Of a stretch of 64,000 bases of DNA, positions 44,340 through 53,341 are shown piece after piece (position 1 is the first letter of the stretch; each line of letters opens with the position of its first letter). The DNA comes from Nocardia sp. BMG51109 (lineage in GTDB: Bacteria; Actinomycetota; Actinomycetes; Mycobacteriales; Mycobacteriaceae), in NCBI RefSeq assembly GCF_000526215.1, contig NZ_JAFQ01000004.1, positions 7,502,001 through 7,566,000 on the forward strand. The letters run 5' to 3'. Under the pieces are notes generated by a model. The model had not been told where the DNA came from and made no database searches. It worked only from the letters and a program-made list of their open reading frames with translations. The position numbers and the translations under genes are program-made.

Positions 44340-44950
44340 GGTCGTTCCTCCGTATCCGGTTGCGCGGGAACCGTTTCCCGCTCCATCTCGGGGTCGAGTT
44401 CCAGATCGACGCTGTTGAATACCAGGGCCAGGCAGAGATAGGAGCCGGCCACGAACAGGACCTCGATCAGCTGACGGGTGTCGAGATGCCGCGCGAGCCC
44501 CGCCCAGGTGTCGTCACCGACGCGCTGCCGATCGAGCAGTTCGTCGACGGCCGTCAGCAGCAACCGCTCGAGCGGCGACCAGACCGGGGCGCCGGGGCCG
44601 ACGGCGACGGCCTCGATCTGCTCTTCGGTCAAGCCGCATCCGGCGCCGAGCCGCGCGTGCTGCGCCCACTCGTAGGTCGACCCGCTCAGCCGGGCCACCC
44701 GCAGAATCAGCAGTTCGCGGTGGCGGGGGTCGAGCGCGGAGCGCTCCAGCAGCACGCCGTTGTAGGCCAGCCACGCGCCGCCGAGCTCGGCGTGATGGCC
44801 CAGTATTCCGAGGATATTCGGCATGCGCGGGGCATCGGGCGCGCCGGACAGGTAGCGGTCGGCGAGTTTCACCTTGCCGCGCAACATGTTTCGCGCTGAC
44901 TCGTCCCACTGCTGCGGGGGCAGCGGCGCCAGCCGGGGCGCCGGGGTCAT
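44336..44950 (-). CDS. carboxymuconolactone decarboxylase-like (AhpD fold) protein
   Basis: A 204-residue helical protein beginning MTPAPRLAPLPPQQWDESARNML. The family core HAELGGAWLAYNGVLLERSALDPRHRELLILRVA, GSTYEWAQHARLGAGCGLTEEQIEAV is complete, but the AhpD CxxC is absent (EWAQH instead), as in the CMD rather than peroxidase branch. It may open or decarboxylate a lactone. ATG overlaps the SDR stop (ATGA). A long combined frame with the SDR region is a frame artefact. Confidence 0.88.
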   Translation of the reverse strand: MTPAPRLAPLPPQQWDESARNMLRGKVKLADRYLSGAPDAPRMPNILGILGHHAELGGAWLAYNGVLLERSALDPRHRELLILRVARLSGSTYEWAQHARLGAGCGLTEEQIEAVAVGPGAPVWSPLERLLLTAVDELLDRQRVGDDTWAGLARHLDTRQLIEVLFVAGSYLCLALVFNSVDLELDPEMERETVPAQPDTEERP

Positions 44951-45732
44951 ATGACGGCACCGCCGTTCACGCCGAGCACCTGTCCGGTGATGTAGCCGGC
45001 CTGCTCCGAGCACAGGAACAGGCACGCCGCGGCGATATCGTCGCCGGTGCCCAGGTGTCCGACGGGGATCGCCCTGGCCATGATCTCGTTGTCCGGAAGG
45101 TTTCCCTCCGACTGCGACTTGCGCGACATCGGCGTATCGATTCCCGACGGCGGGATGCTGTTGACGGTGATACCGCATGTCGCGTATTCGCGGGCCAGCC
45201 CCTTGGTCATCGCGATGACGGCGCCCTTGGACGCGGTGTAGTGCACCATTCCCGGCGAGCCGCGCTGCGCGCTGGACGACGAGATCGTCACGATGCGCCC
45301 CCATCCGCCCGTCACCATGTCGGGGATCGCGGCCTGGACGCAGTGGAATGTTCCGTTCAGATTGACCTCGATCACGCGGTTCCATTCGTCCTGCGAGATC
45401 TCGGTGAACGGGGCGAACGCGACCAGCCCGGCGCTGGTGACCAGGATTTCTACGGGACCGAATTCGGCGCGCACCTTCCGCAGGGCCTCGTCGACGGCGC
45501 GGCGATTCGTGACGTCGACTTCGCAGGCCATCGCCTCGCCGCCGCGGGCACGCAGCTGTTCGGCGGCGCGCTGGGCCGCCGCGCCGTCGATATCGAGGAC
45601 CGCCGTGCGGTGACCGTAATCGGCGAAGGACCGGCAGACGGACAAACCCATTCCGGAGGCGCCGCCGGTCACGACGGCCACCCGGCCGGAGGGTCCGGCG
45701 GATCGGCCGTGGTCGGCCTTGGGGCTGTTCAT
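44947..45732 (-). CDS. SDR-family oxidoreductase, first gene of the Rieske operon
   Basis: A 261-residue SDR with TGGASGMG near the N-terminus, VDVTNRRAV, VTSAG, a serine in ISSSSAQRG, YTASK and a GxNGG C-terminus (GQVLGVNGGAVI). It should oxidise or reduce an alcohol/ketone intermediate. GAAGGAGCGG upstream of the ATG. It heads the run 45732-40206, in which every junction is an overlap or is shorter than about 170 bp. Confidence 0.92.
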   Translation of the reverse strand: MNSPKADHGRSAGPSGRVAVVTGGASGMGLSVCRSFADYGHRTAVLDIDGAAAQRAAEQLRARGGEAMACEVDVTNRRAVDEALRKVRAEFGPVEILVTSAGLVAFAPFTEISQDEWNRVIEVNLNGTFHCVQAAIPDMVTGGWGRIVTISSSSAQRGSPGMVHYTASKGAVIAMTKGLAREYATCGITVNSIPPSGIDTPMSRKSQSEGNLPDNEIMARAIPVGHLGTGDDIAAACLFLCSEQAGYITGQVLGVNGGAVI

Positions 45733-46126
45733 ATTTCGAGCCGCTCCTTCTCCTCGTCGACCACACGACAGGGCGGACCGCTCGGCGAGACGCGGCCGCC
45801 CACCCGGGATCCGGCACGCGTGCGCGCCGTCCCCGCTACCGCCGGAGGGCCGTCCGACGGGGGTTAAGCGAGTGCCTAATTAGGCGAGTGATTAAGGTAT
45901 ACGGCAGGCGGTTGACCACTGTCAATGGTTCTCCGAAGAACCTTTCCGGCCGGGCGCGCGGACATCGGCCGACCGATCGGCCGTACACTGGGCAAACGGC
46001 CGGCCCGGCGGATTGCGGTGAGCGTCACCGTGTCCCGTGCACCGGCAGTCGACGGCGCCAGGCACCGCCGCGCGGAAACCCTCCCCGCGCCCCATCGAAG
46101 GCGCCCCGCGCCCCGAAGGAGACCAG
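45733..46126. promoter_or_regulatory. divergent promoter region of Rieske operon and TetR gene
   Basis: This 394-bp region has no gene. It contains the perfect 12-bp palindrome GCCTAATTAGGC (45874-45885) flanked by two GCGAGTG direct repeats, and the AT-rich ATTAAGGTATAC just after. The palindrome is 142 bp before the SDR start and is the best candidate for the TetR operator. Confidence 0.65.
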
Positions 46127-46747
46127 ATGAAACCGGACCGCGGCACGGACCCCGAGAACTCCCCGACCCGCACCGCACTCCTCGACGCGGCGGAGCAGAT
46201 CATGCTCGAGGAGGGCTACGCCGCGGTCACCACCCGGCGCCTGGGCACGCGGGCCGGCGCCAACTCCGCACTCGTCTACTACTACTTCGGCAATATGGAC
46301 AACCTGTTCATCGAGCTGTTCCGGCGCGGCGCCGACCGCAGCTACCAGCGCCAGATCGACGCGTTGTCCTCGCCGCAGCCACTGTGGGCGCTGTGGGAGT
46401 CCGTCCACGACCAGACCCAGACGGCGCTGACCATGGAATTCGTCGCGCTGGCCAACCACCGCAAGACCATCCGCGCCGAGATCGCGAACTCCTCCAAGCG
46501 CTTTCGCAAGCTCCAGCTCGATACGGTCGCCAAGGTCCTGGCCGACTACGGCTACGAATCCGGCACCTACACCCCCGGCGCCGTGGTGTTGCTGATGTCC
46601 AGCATCTCCCGCTTCCTGCGGATGGAGGAGGCGTTCGATGTCGACACCGGCCACAACGAGGCGATCGGCATCGTCGAGGGATTCCTGCGGGAACTGGAGG
46701 GCGAGCGCCGCCCGGCCACCACGGAGCAATCGACAGACGGGCAGTGA
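46127..46747 (+). CDS. TetR-family regulator of the Rieske region
   Basis: A 206-residue TetR protein; ATG after GAAGGAGACC. HTH at about residues 18-60 (TALLDAAEQIMLEEGYAAVTTRRLGTRAGANSALVYYYFGNMDNL, in pieces). Divergent from the SDR/Rieske operon and followed by the flavin monooxygenase on the same strand, so it probably controls both sides. Confidence 0.92.
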   Translation: MKPDRGTDPENSPTRTALLDAAEQIMLEEGYAAVTTRRLGTRAGANSALVYYYFGNMDNLFIELFRRGADRSYQRQIDALSSPQPLWALWESVHDQTQTALTMEFVALANHRKTIRAEIANSSKRFRKLQLDTVAKVLADYGYESGTYTPGAVVLLMSSISRFLRMEEAFDVDTGHNEAIGIVEGFLRELEGERRPATTEQSTDGQ

Positions 46748-46869
46748 ACCGGCCGGGAAGTCGCGCCGCTGCGGCGCGCGGCGCCCATTGAGCTAATTTG
46801 GCCGAAACTGTCGATTTTCTGGCCTCGGCTGTATGTCCTTCGGGCAGGTTCACAACCTACCGTGCAACC

Positions 46870-48327
46870 ATGAGCACCCCTTCGATCGTCATCATCGGCA
46901 CCGGCTTCGGCGGGCTCGGGATGGCGATGGAACTCCAGCGCGCGGGCGTGCGCGACTTCACCATCCTGGAGCGGGCCGGCGAGGTCGGCGGCGTCTGGCG
47001 GGAGAACACCTATCCGGGCGCGGGCTGCGACATCCCCTCGCCCCTGTACTCCTACTCCTATGCCCCGCGCCTCGACTGGCCGAAGCGGTTCGCCCGGCAG
47101 CCCGACATCCTCGAGTACCTGCGCGGCCTCGCCCGCGAGCACGATCTGCTGCCCAAGATCCGCTTCCGCACCGAGGTGACCGCCGCCGACTTCGACGACA
47201 CCAGTGGCCGGTGGACCGTGCACACCGCCGACGGCGCCGAATTGACCTGCGACGTACTGATTTCGGCCGTCGGGCAGCTCTCCCGGCCGGCGCTGCCGAA
47301 CATCCCCGGCGTGGAGACGTTCCGCGGCACGGCCTTTCACTCCGCCGAATGGGACCACGAGGCCGACCTGGCCGGCAAGCGGGTCGCGGTGATCGGCACC
47401 GGCGCCAGCGCCGTGCAGTTCGTCCCCGAAATCGCGCCCGCGGTAGGTCATCTGACGCTGTTCCAGCGCTCGGCCGCATGGGTCATGCCGAAGCCGGATC
47501 TCGAGTACAAGACCTGGCATTACCGCGCCTTCCGGCTGCTGCCGATCACCCGGCTCGGCGAGCGCTTCGCGTTCTGGCTGCTGTGCGAATTCCTGGCGCT
47601 CGCCTTCGTCGATGTGACGGTCATCCGCCGGCTGGTGAACTTGATCGGCAAGCGGCACTTGAAGAACCAGGTGCCGGATCCGCAGTTGCGGGCGACGGTT
47701 ACGCCCGACTATCCGGCCGGGTGCAAGCGCGCGTTGTTCTCCAACGACTATCTGCCCGCGCTCACGCGGCCCAACGTGACCGTGCAGACCACGGCGATCG
47801 GCGAGATCACCCCCGAAGGTGTGCGCACCACCGACGGCGTCCTGCACGAGGTGGACGCGATCGTCTACGGCACGGGCTTCAAGGGCACCGAATTCCTCTG
47901 GCCCATGCGGATTTCCGGCCGCGGCGGGCGCAAGCTGCAGGACGAGTGGGCGCAGGGCGCGCGGGCCTACCAGGGCATGACGGTGCCGGGCTTCCCCAAC
48001 CTGTTCCTGATGTACGGGCCGAACACCAATCTCGGGGTCGGGTCGATCGTCTACATGATCGAGTCGCAGGCCCGGTACGTCCGGCAGGCGATCCGGCGGC
48101 TCGGCGAGCGTCCTGGCCACGTGCTGGAGGTGCGGCCCGGCGTCGAGACCGAGTTCGACCGTAAGCTCCAGCGGCGCCTGGACCGGACGCCGTGGAACTT
48201 CTGCGCCAGCTGGTACCGCAATGCGGCCGGGCGGATCACCAACAACTGGCCGGGCACCACCGTCAGCTACCGGTGGACCACCCGCCGGCTCGATCCCGAG
48301 GACTTCGAGCTGCGCCCGGTCGCCTGA
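46870..48327 (+). CDS. Baeyer-Villiger-type flavin monooxygenase
   Basis: A 485-residue FAD/NADPH monooxygenase. N-terminal GTGFGGLGMA (FAD), the BVMO fingerprint F-R-G-T-A-F-H-S-A-E-W near residue 157-167, and GTGASAVQF (NADPH). YPGAGCDIPSPLYSYS is typical of the class. It should insert oxygen next to a ketone, giving an ester or lactone. ATG chosen at MSTPSIVIIG. Next gene starts 40 bp later. Confidence 0.93.
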   Translation: MSTPSIVIIGTGFGGLGMAMELQRAGVRDFTILERAGEVGGVWRENTYPGAGCDIPSPLYSYSYAPRLDWPKRFARQPDILEYLRGLAREHDLLPKIRFRTEVTAADFDDTSGRWTVHTADGAELTCDVLISAVGQLSRPALPNIPGVETFRGTAFHSAEWDHEADLAGKRVAVIGTGASAVQFVPEIAPAVGHLTLFQRSAAWVMPKPDLEYKTWHYRAFRLLPITRLGERFAFWLLCEFLALAFVDVTVIRRLVNLIGKRHLKNQVPDPQLRATVTPDYPAGCKRALFSNDYLPALTRPNVTVQTTAIGEITPEGVRTTDGVLHEVDAIVYGTGFKGTEFLWPMRISGRGGRKLQDEWAQGARAYQGMTVPGFPNLFLMYGPNTNLGVGSIVYMIESQARYVRQAIRRLGERPGHVLEVRPGVETEFDRKLQRRLDRTPWNFCASWYRNAAGRITNNWPGTTVSYRWTTRRLDPEDFELRPVA

Positions 48328-48367
48328 CAGTATTTGCCGCACAACACCTTCGATGAGTGGAGATCAG

Positions 48368-50110
48368 ATGACGTTCGACTACGACGTGGTGGTCGTCGGT
48401 TCCGGATTCGGCGGCAGCGTCACCGCACTGCGCCTGACCGAGAAGGGCTACCGGGTCGGCGTGCTCGAGGCGGGCCGCCGCTTCGCCGACGACGAATTCG
48501 CCGACACCTCCTGGGACGCACGCAAATACCTGTGGGCGCCGGCGCTGGGCTGCTTCGGCATCCAGCGGCTGACGCTGCTGAAGGACACCTTCATCATGGC
48601 GGGCGCGGGCGTCGGCGGCGGGTCGCTGGTCTACGCGAACACCCTCTACGAACCGACGGACAAGTTCTTCTCCGACGGCCACTGGGCGCACATCACCGAC
48701 TGGAAGGACGAGCTGGCCCCGCACTACGACCAGGCCGAGCGGATGCTGGGCGTGACGGCCAATCCGGCGACCACGCCGTCGGACCGGGTGCTGTCCGAGG
48801 TGGCCGAGGAGATGGGCGTCGGCTCGACGTATCGCAGCACACCCGTCGGAGTCCTGTTCGGCGGCAACGGAGTCCGCCCCGGACAGGAGCTACCCGATCC
48901 GTTCTTCGGCGGCGTCGGGCCTGCGCGCAACACCTGCACGCATTGCGGTGAGTGCATGACCGGTTGCCGGCACAACGCCAAGAACACCCTGGTCAAGAAC
49001 TATCTCTATCTCGCCGAGCAGGCCGGGGCGACGGTGCACGCGCTCACCACGGTCACCGATGTGCGGCCACTCCCCCGAGGCGGCTACGAGATCTCCACCG
49101 TGCGCACCGGACGGTGGGCGCGCAAGTCCCGCCGGACGTTCACCGCCGAGCACGTCGTGTTCGCCGCGGCCGCGCTCGGCACCCAGAAACTGTTGCACCG
49201 CCTGCGCGATCGCGGTTCGCTGCCGAACATCTCGCCGCGCCTGGGCGAACTGGCCCGCACCAATTCCGAGGAGCTGCTGTCGGTGCGCAGCCGCCGCAAG
49301 GACTCCGACTTCACCAAGGGCGTCGCGATCACCTCCTCGATCCACCCCAACGACGACACCCATATCGAGCCGGTGCGATACGGCAAGGGCAGCAACGCGA
49401 TCGCCCTGATCGGCACCGCGATGATCGACCCCGACGGCCGGACGTCGAAGGTGCGCCAGTGGTTCCGGCAGCTGCGCCGCAACCGCCGCGACCTGTTCAC
49501 CACGCACAATCCGCGGCGCTGGTCGGAGCAGATGATCGGCCTGCTCGTCATGCAGTCGGTGGACAACTCGATCACCACCTACACCAAGCGCGGGCTGTTC
49601 GGCCGGAAGATGACCACGAGACAGGGTGTGGGCGAACCGAATCCGACCTGGATCCCGGCCGGGCACGAGGTGGCGCACCGGGTGGCCGACAAGATCGACG
49701 GCATCCCGACCGGCGGCTGGACCAGCCTGTTCGACATCCCGATGACCGGGCATTTCATCGGCGGCTGCGTGATCGGCGACTCCCCCGACACCGGTGTCAT
49801 CGACCCCTATCACCGGATGTACGGGTACGCGGGCCTGCACATCATCGACGGCTCCACCATCTCGGCCAACCTCGGCGTGAACCCCTCGCTCACCATCACC
49901 GCGCAGGCCGAACGCGCGGTGGCGCTGTGGCCCAACAAGGGTGAGGCCGACGAGCGGCCGGAGCTGGGCGCGCCCTACCGGCGCATCGCCCCGGTACCGC
50001 CGCGCAACCCGGTGGTCCCGGCGAGCGCCCCCGCGGCGCTCCGCCTCCCCATCGTCGACATCACCGGTCCCGCAACGAAATCCGAGCCATCGGCCGAGAC
50101 AGCCAACTGA
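48368..50110 (+). CDS. GMC oxidoreductase, ChoD-like
   Basis: A 580-residue FAD oxidoreductase of the cholesterol-oxidase-like (ChoD) branch. GSGFGGSVTALRL is the FAD motif; CTHCGECMTGCRHNAKNTL gives a cysteine set C-x2-C-x2-C-x3-C as in ChoD proteins. The C-terminus has HIIDGSTISANLGVNPSLTITAQAERA. It probably oxidises a ring alcohol to a ketone, the substrate for the preceding BVMO. ATG at 48368 follows GGAGATCAG; an ATG 15 bases upstream is possible. Confidence 0.88.
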   Translation: MTFDYDVVVVGSGFGGSVTALRLTEKGYRVGVLEAGRRFADDEFADTSWDARKYLWAPALGCFGIQRLTLLKDTFIMAGAGVGGGSLVYANTLYEPTDKFFSDGHWAHITDWKDELAPHYDQAERMLGVTANPATTPSDRVLSEVAEEMGVGSTYRSTPVGVLFGGNGVRPGQELPDPFFGGVGPARNTCTHCGECMTGCRHNAKNTLVKNYLYLAEQAGATVHALTTVTDVRPLPRGGYEISTVRTGRWARKSRRTFTAEHVVFAAAALGTQKLLHRLRDRGSLPNISPRLGELARTNSEELLSVRSRRKDSDFTKGVAITSSIHPNDDTHIEPVRYGKGSNAIALIGTAMIDPDGRTSKVRQWFRQLRRNRRDLFTTHNPRRWSEQMIGLLVMQSVDNSITTYTKRGLFGRKMTTRQGVGEPNPTWIPAGHEVAHRVADKIDGIPTGGWTSLFDIPMTGHFIGGCVIGDSPDTGVIDPYHRMYGYAGLHIIDGSTISANLGVNPSLTITAQAERAVALWPNKGEADERPELGAPYRRIAPVPPRNPVVPASAPAALRLPIVDITGPATKSEPSAETAN

Positions 50111-50203
50111 CCGGGCTATGTGCTGCCGCGGACCGACGCCCGGCCGACCACCGGACCCCTCTGCGCACGCTCTACTTCCATCATCCCGGCACGCTATCCC
50201 CGC

Positions 50204-50276
50204 CATCCCGGCACGCTTTCGGCCGGGATCCATCGTCAGGAACTGCGGGATTCCGGCCGAAAGCACGCCGGAATGA
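50204..50276. repeat. REP-like imperfect hairpin
   Basis: Left arm ATCCCGGCACGCTTTCGGCC (and GGGATCC) pairs with right arm GGATTCCGGCCGAAAGCACG (and CCGGAAT) over about 27 positions with four mismatches. Partial copies of CATCCCGGCACGC and GCACGCCGGAA lie on either side (50181-50195, 50287-50317). The 311-bp space between convergent genes holds nothing else. Probably an interspersed palindrome that also serves as a bidirectional terminator. Confidence 0.7.
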
Positions 50277-50421
50277 CGGGGCGGAGCACGCCGGAAAATG
50301 GGGGGCGAGCACGCCGCATTGCCGGACGGTCGAAGTACCGCATGGTGATGCCGCGGGCCTGGTCGACCTGCTCCGTGCCGAGGCTGGTGTAGACGGCGAG
50401 GCCGCCGAGCGCGCCCGGCCG

Positions 50422-51684
50422 CTACACCCCCTTGACCGCCGCCCGCTCCATGAAACCGAACAGGTAACCGGCGACCCGGCGCATCTGGATCTCCTCGGCG
50501 CCCTCGGTGATGCGGTAGCGGCGGTGGTGGCGGTAGATATGCTCGAACGGCTTGTAGCGGGAGTAGCCGAGGCCGCCGTGTACCTGCATGGCGCGGTCGG
50601 CGGCCGCACAGCACAGCCGGTTGGCCCAGTAATTGCACATCGACACCTGTTCGGAGGCAGCGAAAGTGCCGTAGGTGTCCATCGACCACGCCGTCTTGTG
50701 CACCAGCGCGCGCAGCATCTCGCACTGGGTGTGCAGCTCCACCAGCGGGAACTGGATCGCCTGGTTGGCGGCCAGCGGCTTGCCGAAGGGCTTGCGCTCC
50801 TTGGCATAGGCGACGGCCTGATCGATACAGTATTGCGCCGCACCGAGACTCGACGCGGCCTGGCGAATCCTGTTCTCGTTGAAGAAGTGCTGGACGACGC
50901 CGAGGCCGCGGCCCTCCTCGCCGAAGATCGCCGACCGCGGCACCCGCACGTCGGTCAGCGAGACGCGGGCGTGGTCGGTCGGCATGTTGAACGTCCACAG
51001 GTATTCCTCGACCACGAATCCGGGGGCGTCGGTGGGGACGAGGAATGCGGTGATGCCCCGGCCGTCCCCGGCCTGGCCGGAGGTGCGGGCGAAGATCAGG
51101 TCGGCGTCGGCGATGTGCACGCCGGTGTTCCAGGTCTTGGTGCCGTTGATGACCCAGTCGTCGCCGTCGCGGACGGCGGTGGTCTCCATATGGGTGGCGT
51201 CCGAGCCGTGCTCGGGTTCGGTGATGCCGAAGGCGAAGAACTTCGTGCCCTCGGCCAAGCCGTCCACCCACCGGGACTTCTGTTCGGGCGAGCCGTATTC
51301 GAGCATCAGCAGCAGGCCGACATTGTTGGCCACGATGGCGTGTTCGTTCTGCAGATCGCAGTGCAGGCCCAGGCCGCGGCGGGCCAGATGCTCGCGGATC
51401 ACCGCCATGCCGAGGTTGGTGCCGTCGCGGCCGCCGAACTCCCTCGGGAAGGCGTAGCGGTAGTGACCGGCGGCGTCGGCGACGCGGCGCGATTCGGCCA
51501 GCAGCGCTTCCCATTCCGCGCTGGGCAGGCCGTCGCGCTCCCAGTCGGTGCGGGCGTCCTCGCGGCGGTGGTCGAAGAACCGGATGTTGTCGCCGGCCTG
51601 TTCGAGCGGGACGATCTCCTTATCGATGAAGTTGTCCAGCTCCACCAGGTAGGCGGCCAGCTCCTCGGGTAGTTCGAAATCCAC
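50422..51684 (-). CDS. acyl-CoA dehydrogenase, LvaC-like
   Basis: A 420-residue acyl-CoA dehydrogenase starting at GTG 51684 after TTTAGGAGACAGC. FGITEPEHGSDATHMETTA, KTWNTGVHIADADLIF and QVHGGLGYSRYKPFEHIYRHHRRYRITEGAEEIQMRR are conserved. The last motif is typical of the ACAD10/11-LvaC group, which works with a phosphotransferase. It is 8 bp after the phosphotransferase stop. Role inferred: removal of the phosphorylated hydroxyl of an acyl-CoA. Confidence 0.9.
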   Translation of the reverse strand: MDFELPEELAAYLVELDNFIDKEIVPLEQAGDNIRFFDHRREDARTDWERDGLPSAEWEALLAESRRVADAAGHYRYAFPREFGGRDGTNLGMAVIREHLARRGLGLHCDLQNEHAIVANNVGLLLMLEYGSPEQKSRWVDGLAEGTKFFAFGITEPEHGSDATHMETTAVRDGDDWVINGTKTWNTGVHIADADLIFARTSGQAGDGRGITAFLVPTDAPGFVVEEYLWTFNMPTDHARVSLTDVRVPRSAIFGEEGRGLGVVQHFFNENRIRQAASSLGAAQYCIDQAVAYAKERKPFGKPLAANQAIQFPLVELHTQCEMLRALVHKTAWSMDTYGTFAASEQVSMCNYWANRLCCAAADRAMQVHGGLGYSRYKPFEHIYRHHRRYRITEGAEEIQMRRVAGYLFGFMERAAVKGV

Positions 51685-51692
51685 GCTGTCTC

Positions 51693-52697
51693 CTAAACGT
51701 TCGCGCCGGGCCGGATCTGCATGAGCAGGTCCCATTCGATTTCCGACACCCGGCGGCCGCTGGCCGCCATGACGATGTCGCGGACGGTGCCGTCCAGGTG
51801 CGCGGCGGCCTGACCGGCCAGCCCGACGCCCCAGGCGAGCGTCCCCATCACCTTCCACCAGCGGAAGCGGTCGAGGTCGAAGCGGCCGCCCGCCGCCTCG
51901 TAGCCGCGCACGAAGGCGTCGCGATCGGCGAAACCGCCGAACTCCCGGGCGTCTTCGCGGAACCGCCACATGCGCAAGGCGGGCCAGGCGACATCGCGCA
52001 TCGGATCACCGAAGCGCTGGGAGCCCTCCCAGTCGAGCACGGCGCGCAGGCCGTCGGTCCCGACGATGATGTTGCCGTTGCGCGTATCGGTGTGCAGCAA
52101 CGCCTTACGCTCCGGCGGCCCGGGCAGCCTCCGCTCCAGCCAGCGCAGCGCCATGGCGAAGACCGGGCGATCGGCCAGCAGGGCGCGCACACCCCGCTCG
52201 GCCTGGGCCAGCTGATCGGCCGCCGGATCGGCGCCGGAGGCGGGTACGGCCTCGGGGGCGTCGTCCGGGTCGACGGTGTGTAGACGGCCCATCGCCTCGC
52301 CCCATCGGCGGGTCACGGTTTCGGCGTTGCCGGCGGCCTCGATCAGCCGTAACACCTTGCGCGGCACGGTTTCTCCGTCCACGTGGGCGGAGATCACGAA
52401 CGGTTCGCCGATCCGCGCCGTGTCGGTGCACGTGGCCACCACCTCGGGGACCGGAACACCGTTGGCGCGGGCCAACTCTCGCACCGCCGCCTCGGCGGCC
52501 ACCGGCATCAGTTCGACCGCGGGCGGGACGATGGTGGCCACCAGTCGGCGCGGGCCCTCGCCCTCGATGTCGGCGGTGAAGGCAACATTGCGGCGGCGCG
52601 CGCCGCCGGACAGGAGTTCGAGGCCCGCCACCTCGACCGGCCGGCCGAACGTCTCCGCCAGGACCTCGGCCAGGCCCGCGGCGGGATCGGCGCTCAC
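51693..52697 (-). CDS. APH-fold phosphotransferase, LvaA-like
   Basis: A 334-residue kinase of the aminoglycoside/choline phosphotransferase fold. Catalytic loop LLHTDTRNGNIIVG (H-x-D-x4-N) and VLDWEGSQRFGDPMRDVAW (metal site) are complete. Members next to an acyl-CoA dehydrogenase and a DUF6285 gene act like LvaA, which phosphorylates 4-hydroxyacyl-CoA in levulinate breakdown (established in Pseudomonas putida). The GTG start overlaps the stop of the DUF6285 gene (GTGA). Confidence 0.87.
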   Translation of the reverse strand: MSADPAAGLAEVLAETFGRPVEVAGLELLSGGARRRNVAFTADIEGEGPRRLVATIVPPAVELMPVAAEAAVRELARANGVPVPEVVATCTDTARIGEPFVISAHVDGETVPRKVLRLIEAAGNAETVTRRWGEAMGRLHTVDPDDAPEAVPASGADPAADQLAQAERGVRALLADRPVFAMALRWLERRLPGPPERKALLHTDTRNGNIIVGTDGLRAVLDWEGSQRFGDPMRDVAWPALRMWRFREDAREFGGFADRDAFVRGYEAAGGRFDLDRFRWWKVMGTLAWGVGLAGQAAAHLDGTVRDIVMAASGRRVSEIEWDLLMQIRPGANV

Positions 52698-52990
52698 TCA
52701 CCCTCCCAGCTGTCGTAGCCCGGCTTGGCTATGGCGAGATCGGCGCGCACCATCTCGGCGAGCGCCTGCCACAGCGCCTCCTCGTCCCCCTCGGGCACGG
52801 CGGCCGGCAATTCGCTTTCGCGGTCCGCGGCGGCCGGGCCCAGCTCGACCTCGCGGCGCAGGATCCGGGCCAGATTGGCGCCGACCCGCGCGCGATGCTG
52901 CAGGCCAGGGGGCAGCTCCGGCAGGAGCGTGTCCTCCAGCAGCTCGGCCAGCGAATCCAGCAGCTCGGCTGCCGTCGGTCGATTCTGCAC
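52694..52990 (-). CDS. DUF6285 protein, LvaB-like kinase partner
   Basis: A 98-residue acidic helical protein starting at GTG 52990 (VQNRPTAAELLDSLAELLEDTLLPELP, in pieces), with GAGGGAG upstream. QHRARVGANLARILRREVELG and the ending ADLAIAKPGYDSW fit DUF6285. LvaB, a small protein required for LvaA activity, occupies the same position in the levulinate operon. The three genes 52990-50422 are one overlapping operon. Confidence 0.82.
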   Translation of the reverse strand: MQNRPTAAELLDSLAELLEDTLLPELPPGLQHRARVGANLARILRREVELGPAAADRESELPAAVPEGDEEALWQALAEMVRADLAIAKPGYDSWEGE

Positions 52991-53341
52991 AGACGACTCC
53001 CTCGGTGGACGACCAGCTCGGCATGGCACGGCGGTCGGCCCCGCGCGCCCGAATGCCGTTGCAGCACAGCGCCGACCGCACCCACGATAAGACCTCCTCG
53101 TCGCCGCGATGATGCAATGCAACGAAAGATATCTGATCGTTGCACCGGTTCATCAGGGGCCACCTCACCGCGTCTCGTGAATACTCTGGACCACCGCCCT
53201 CACCTCCTGCCTTTCGATTCGCATCGTCGATTGTGAAATACCAACGCGCAGAACAACCTTCACGAGTTATGATCGAAGAGGCGAACCCGGTGAGTCGTGC
53301 GAGACGGCCCGGGGCAGGTTACGCGAGCCGGGGAGGTCGTC
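52991..53341. other. intergenic region between divergent genes
   Basis: This 351-bp stretch should hold promoters for the DUF6285 operon and the NERD gene. AT-rich parts lie near 53115-53135 (GAAAGATATCTGATCG). A long frame through it (52895-53236 and others) has no codon-use support. Confidence 0.45.

Noticed and set aside
44336..45817. Apparent 493-residue fusion of an arginine-rich part with the CMD-like protein
   Set aside because: The first part is an out-of-frame reading of the SDR gene; the true CMD start overlaps the SDR stop.
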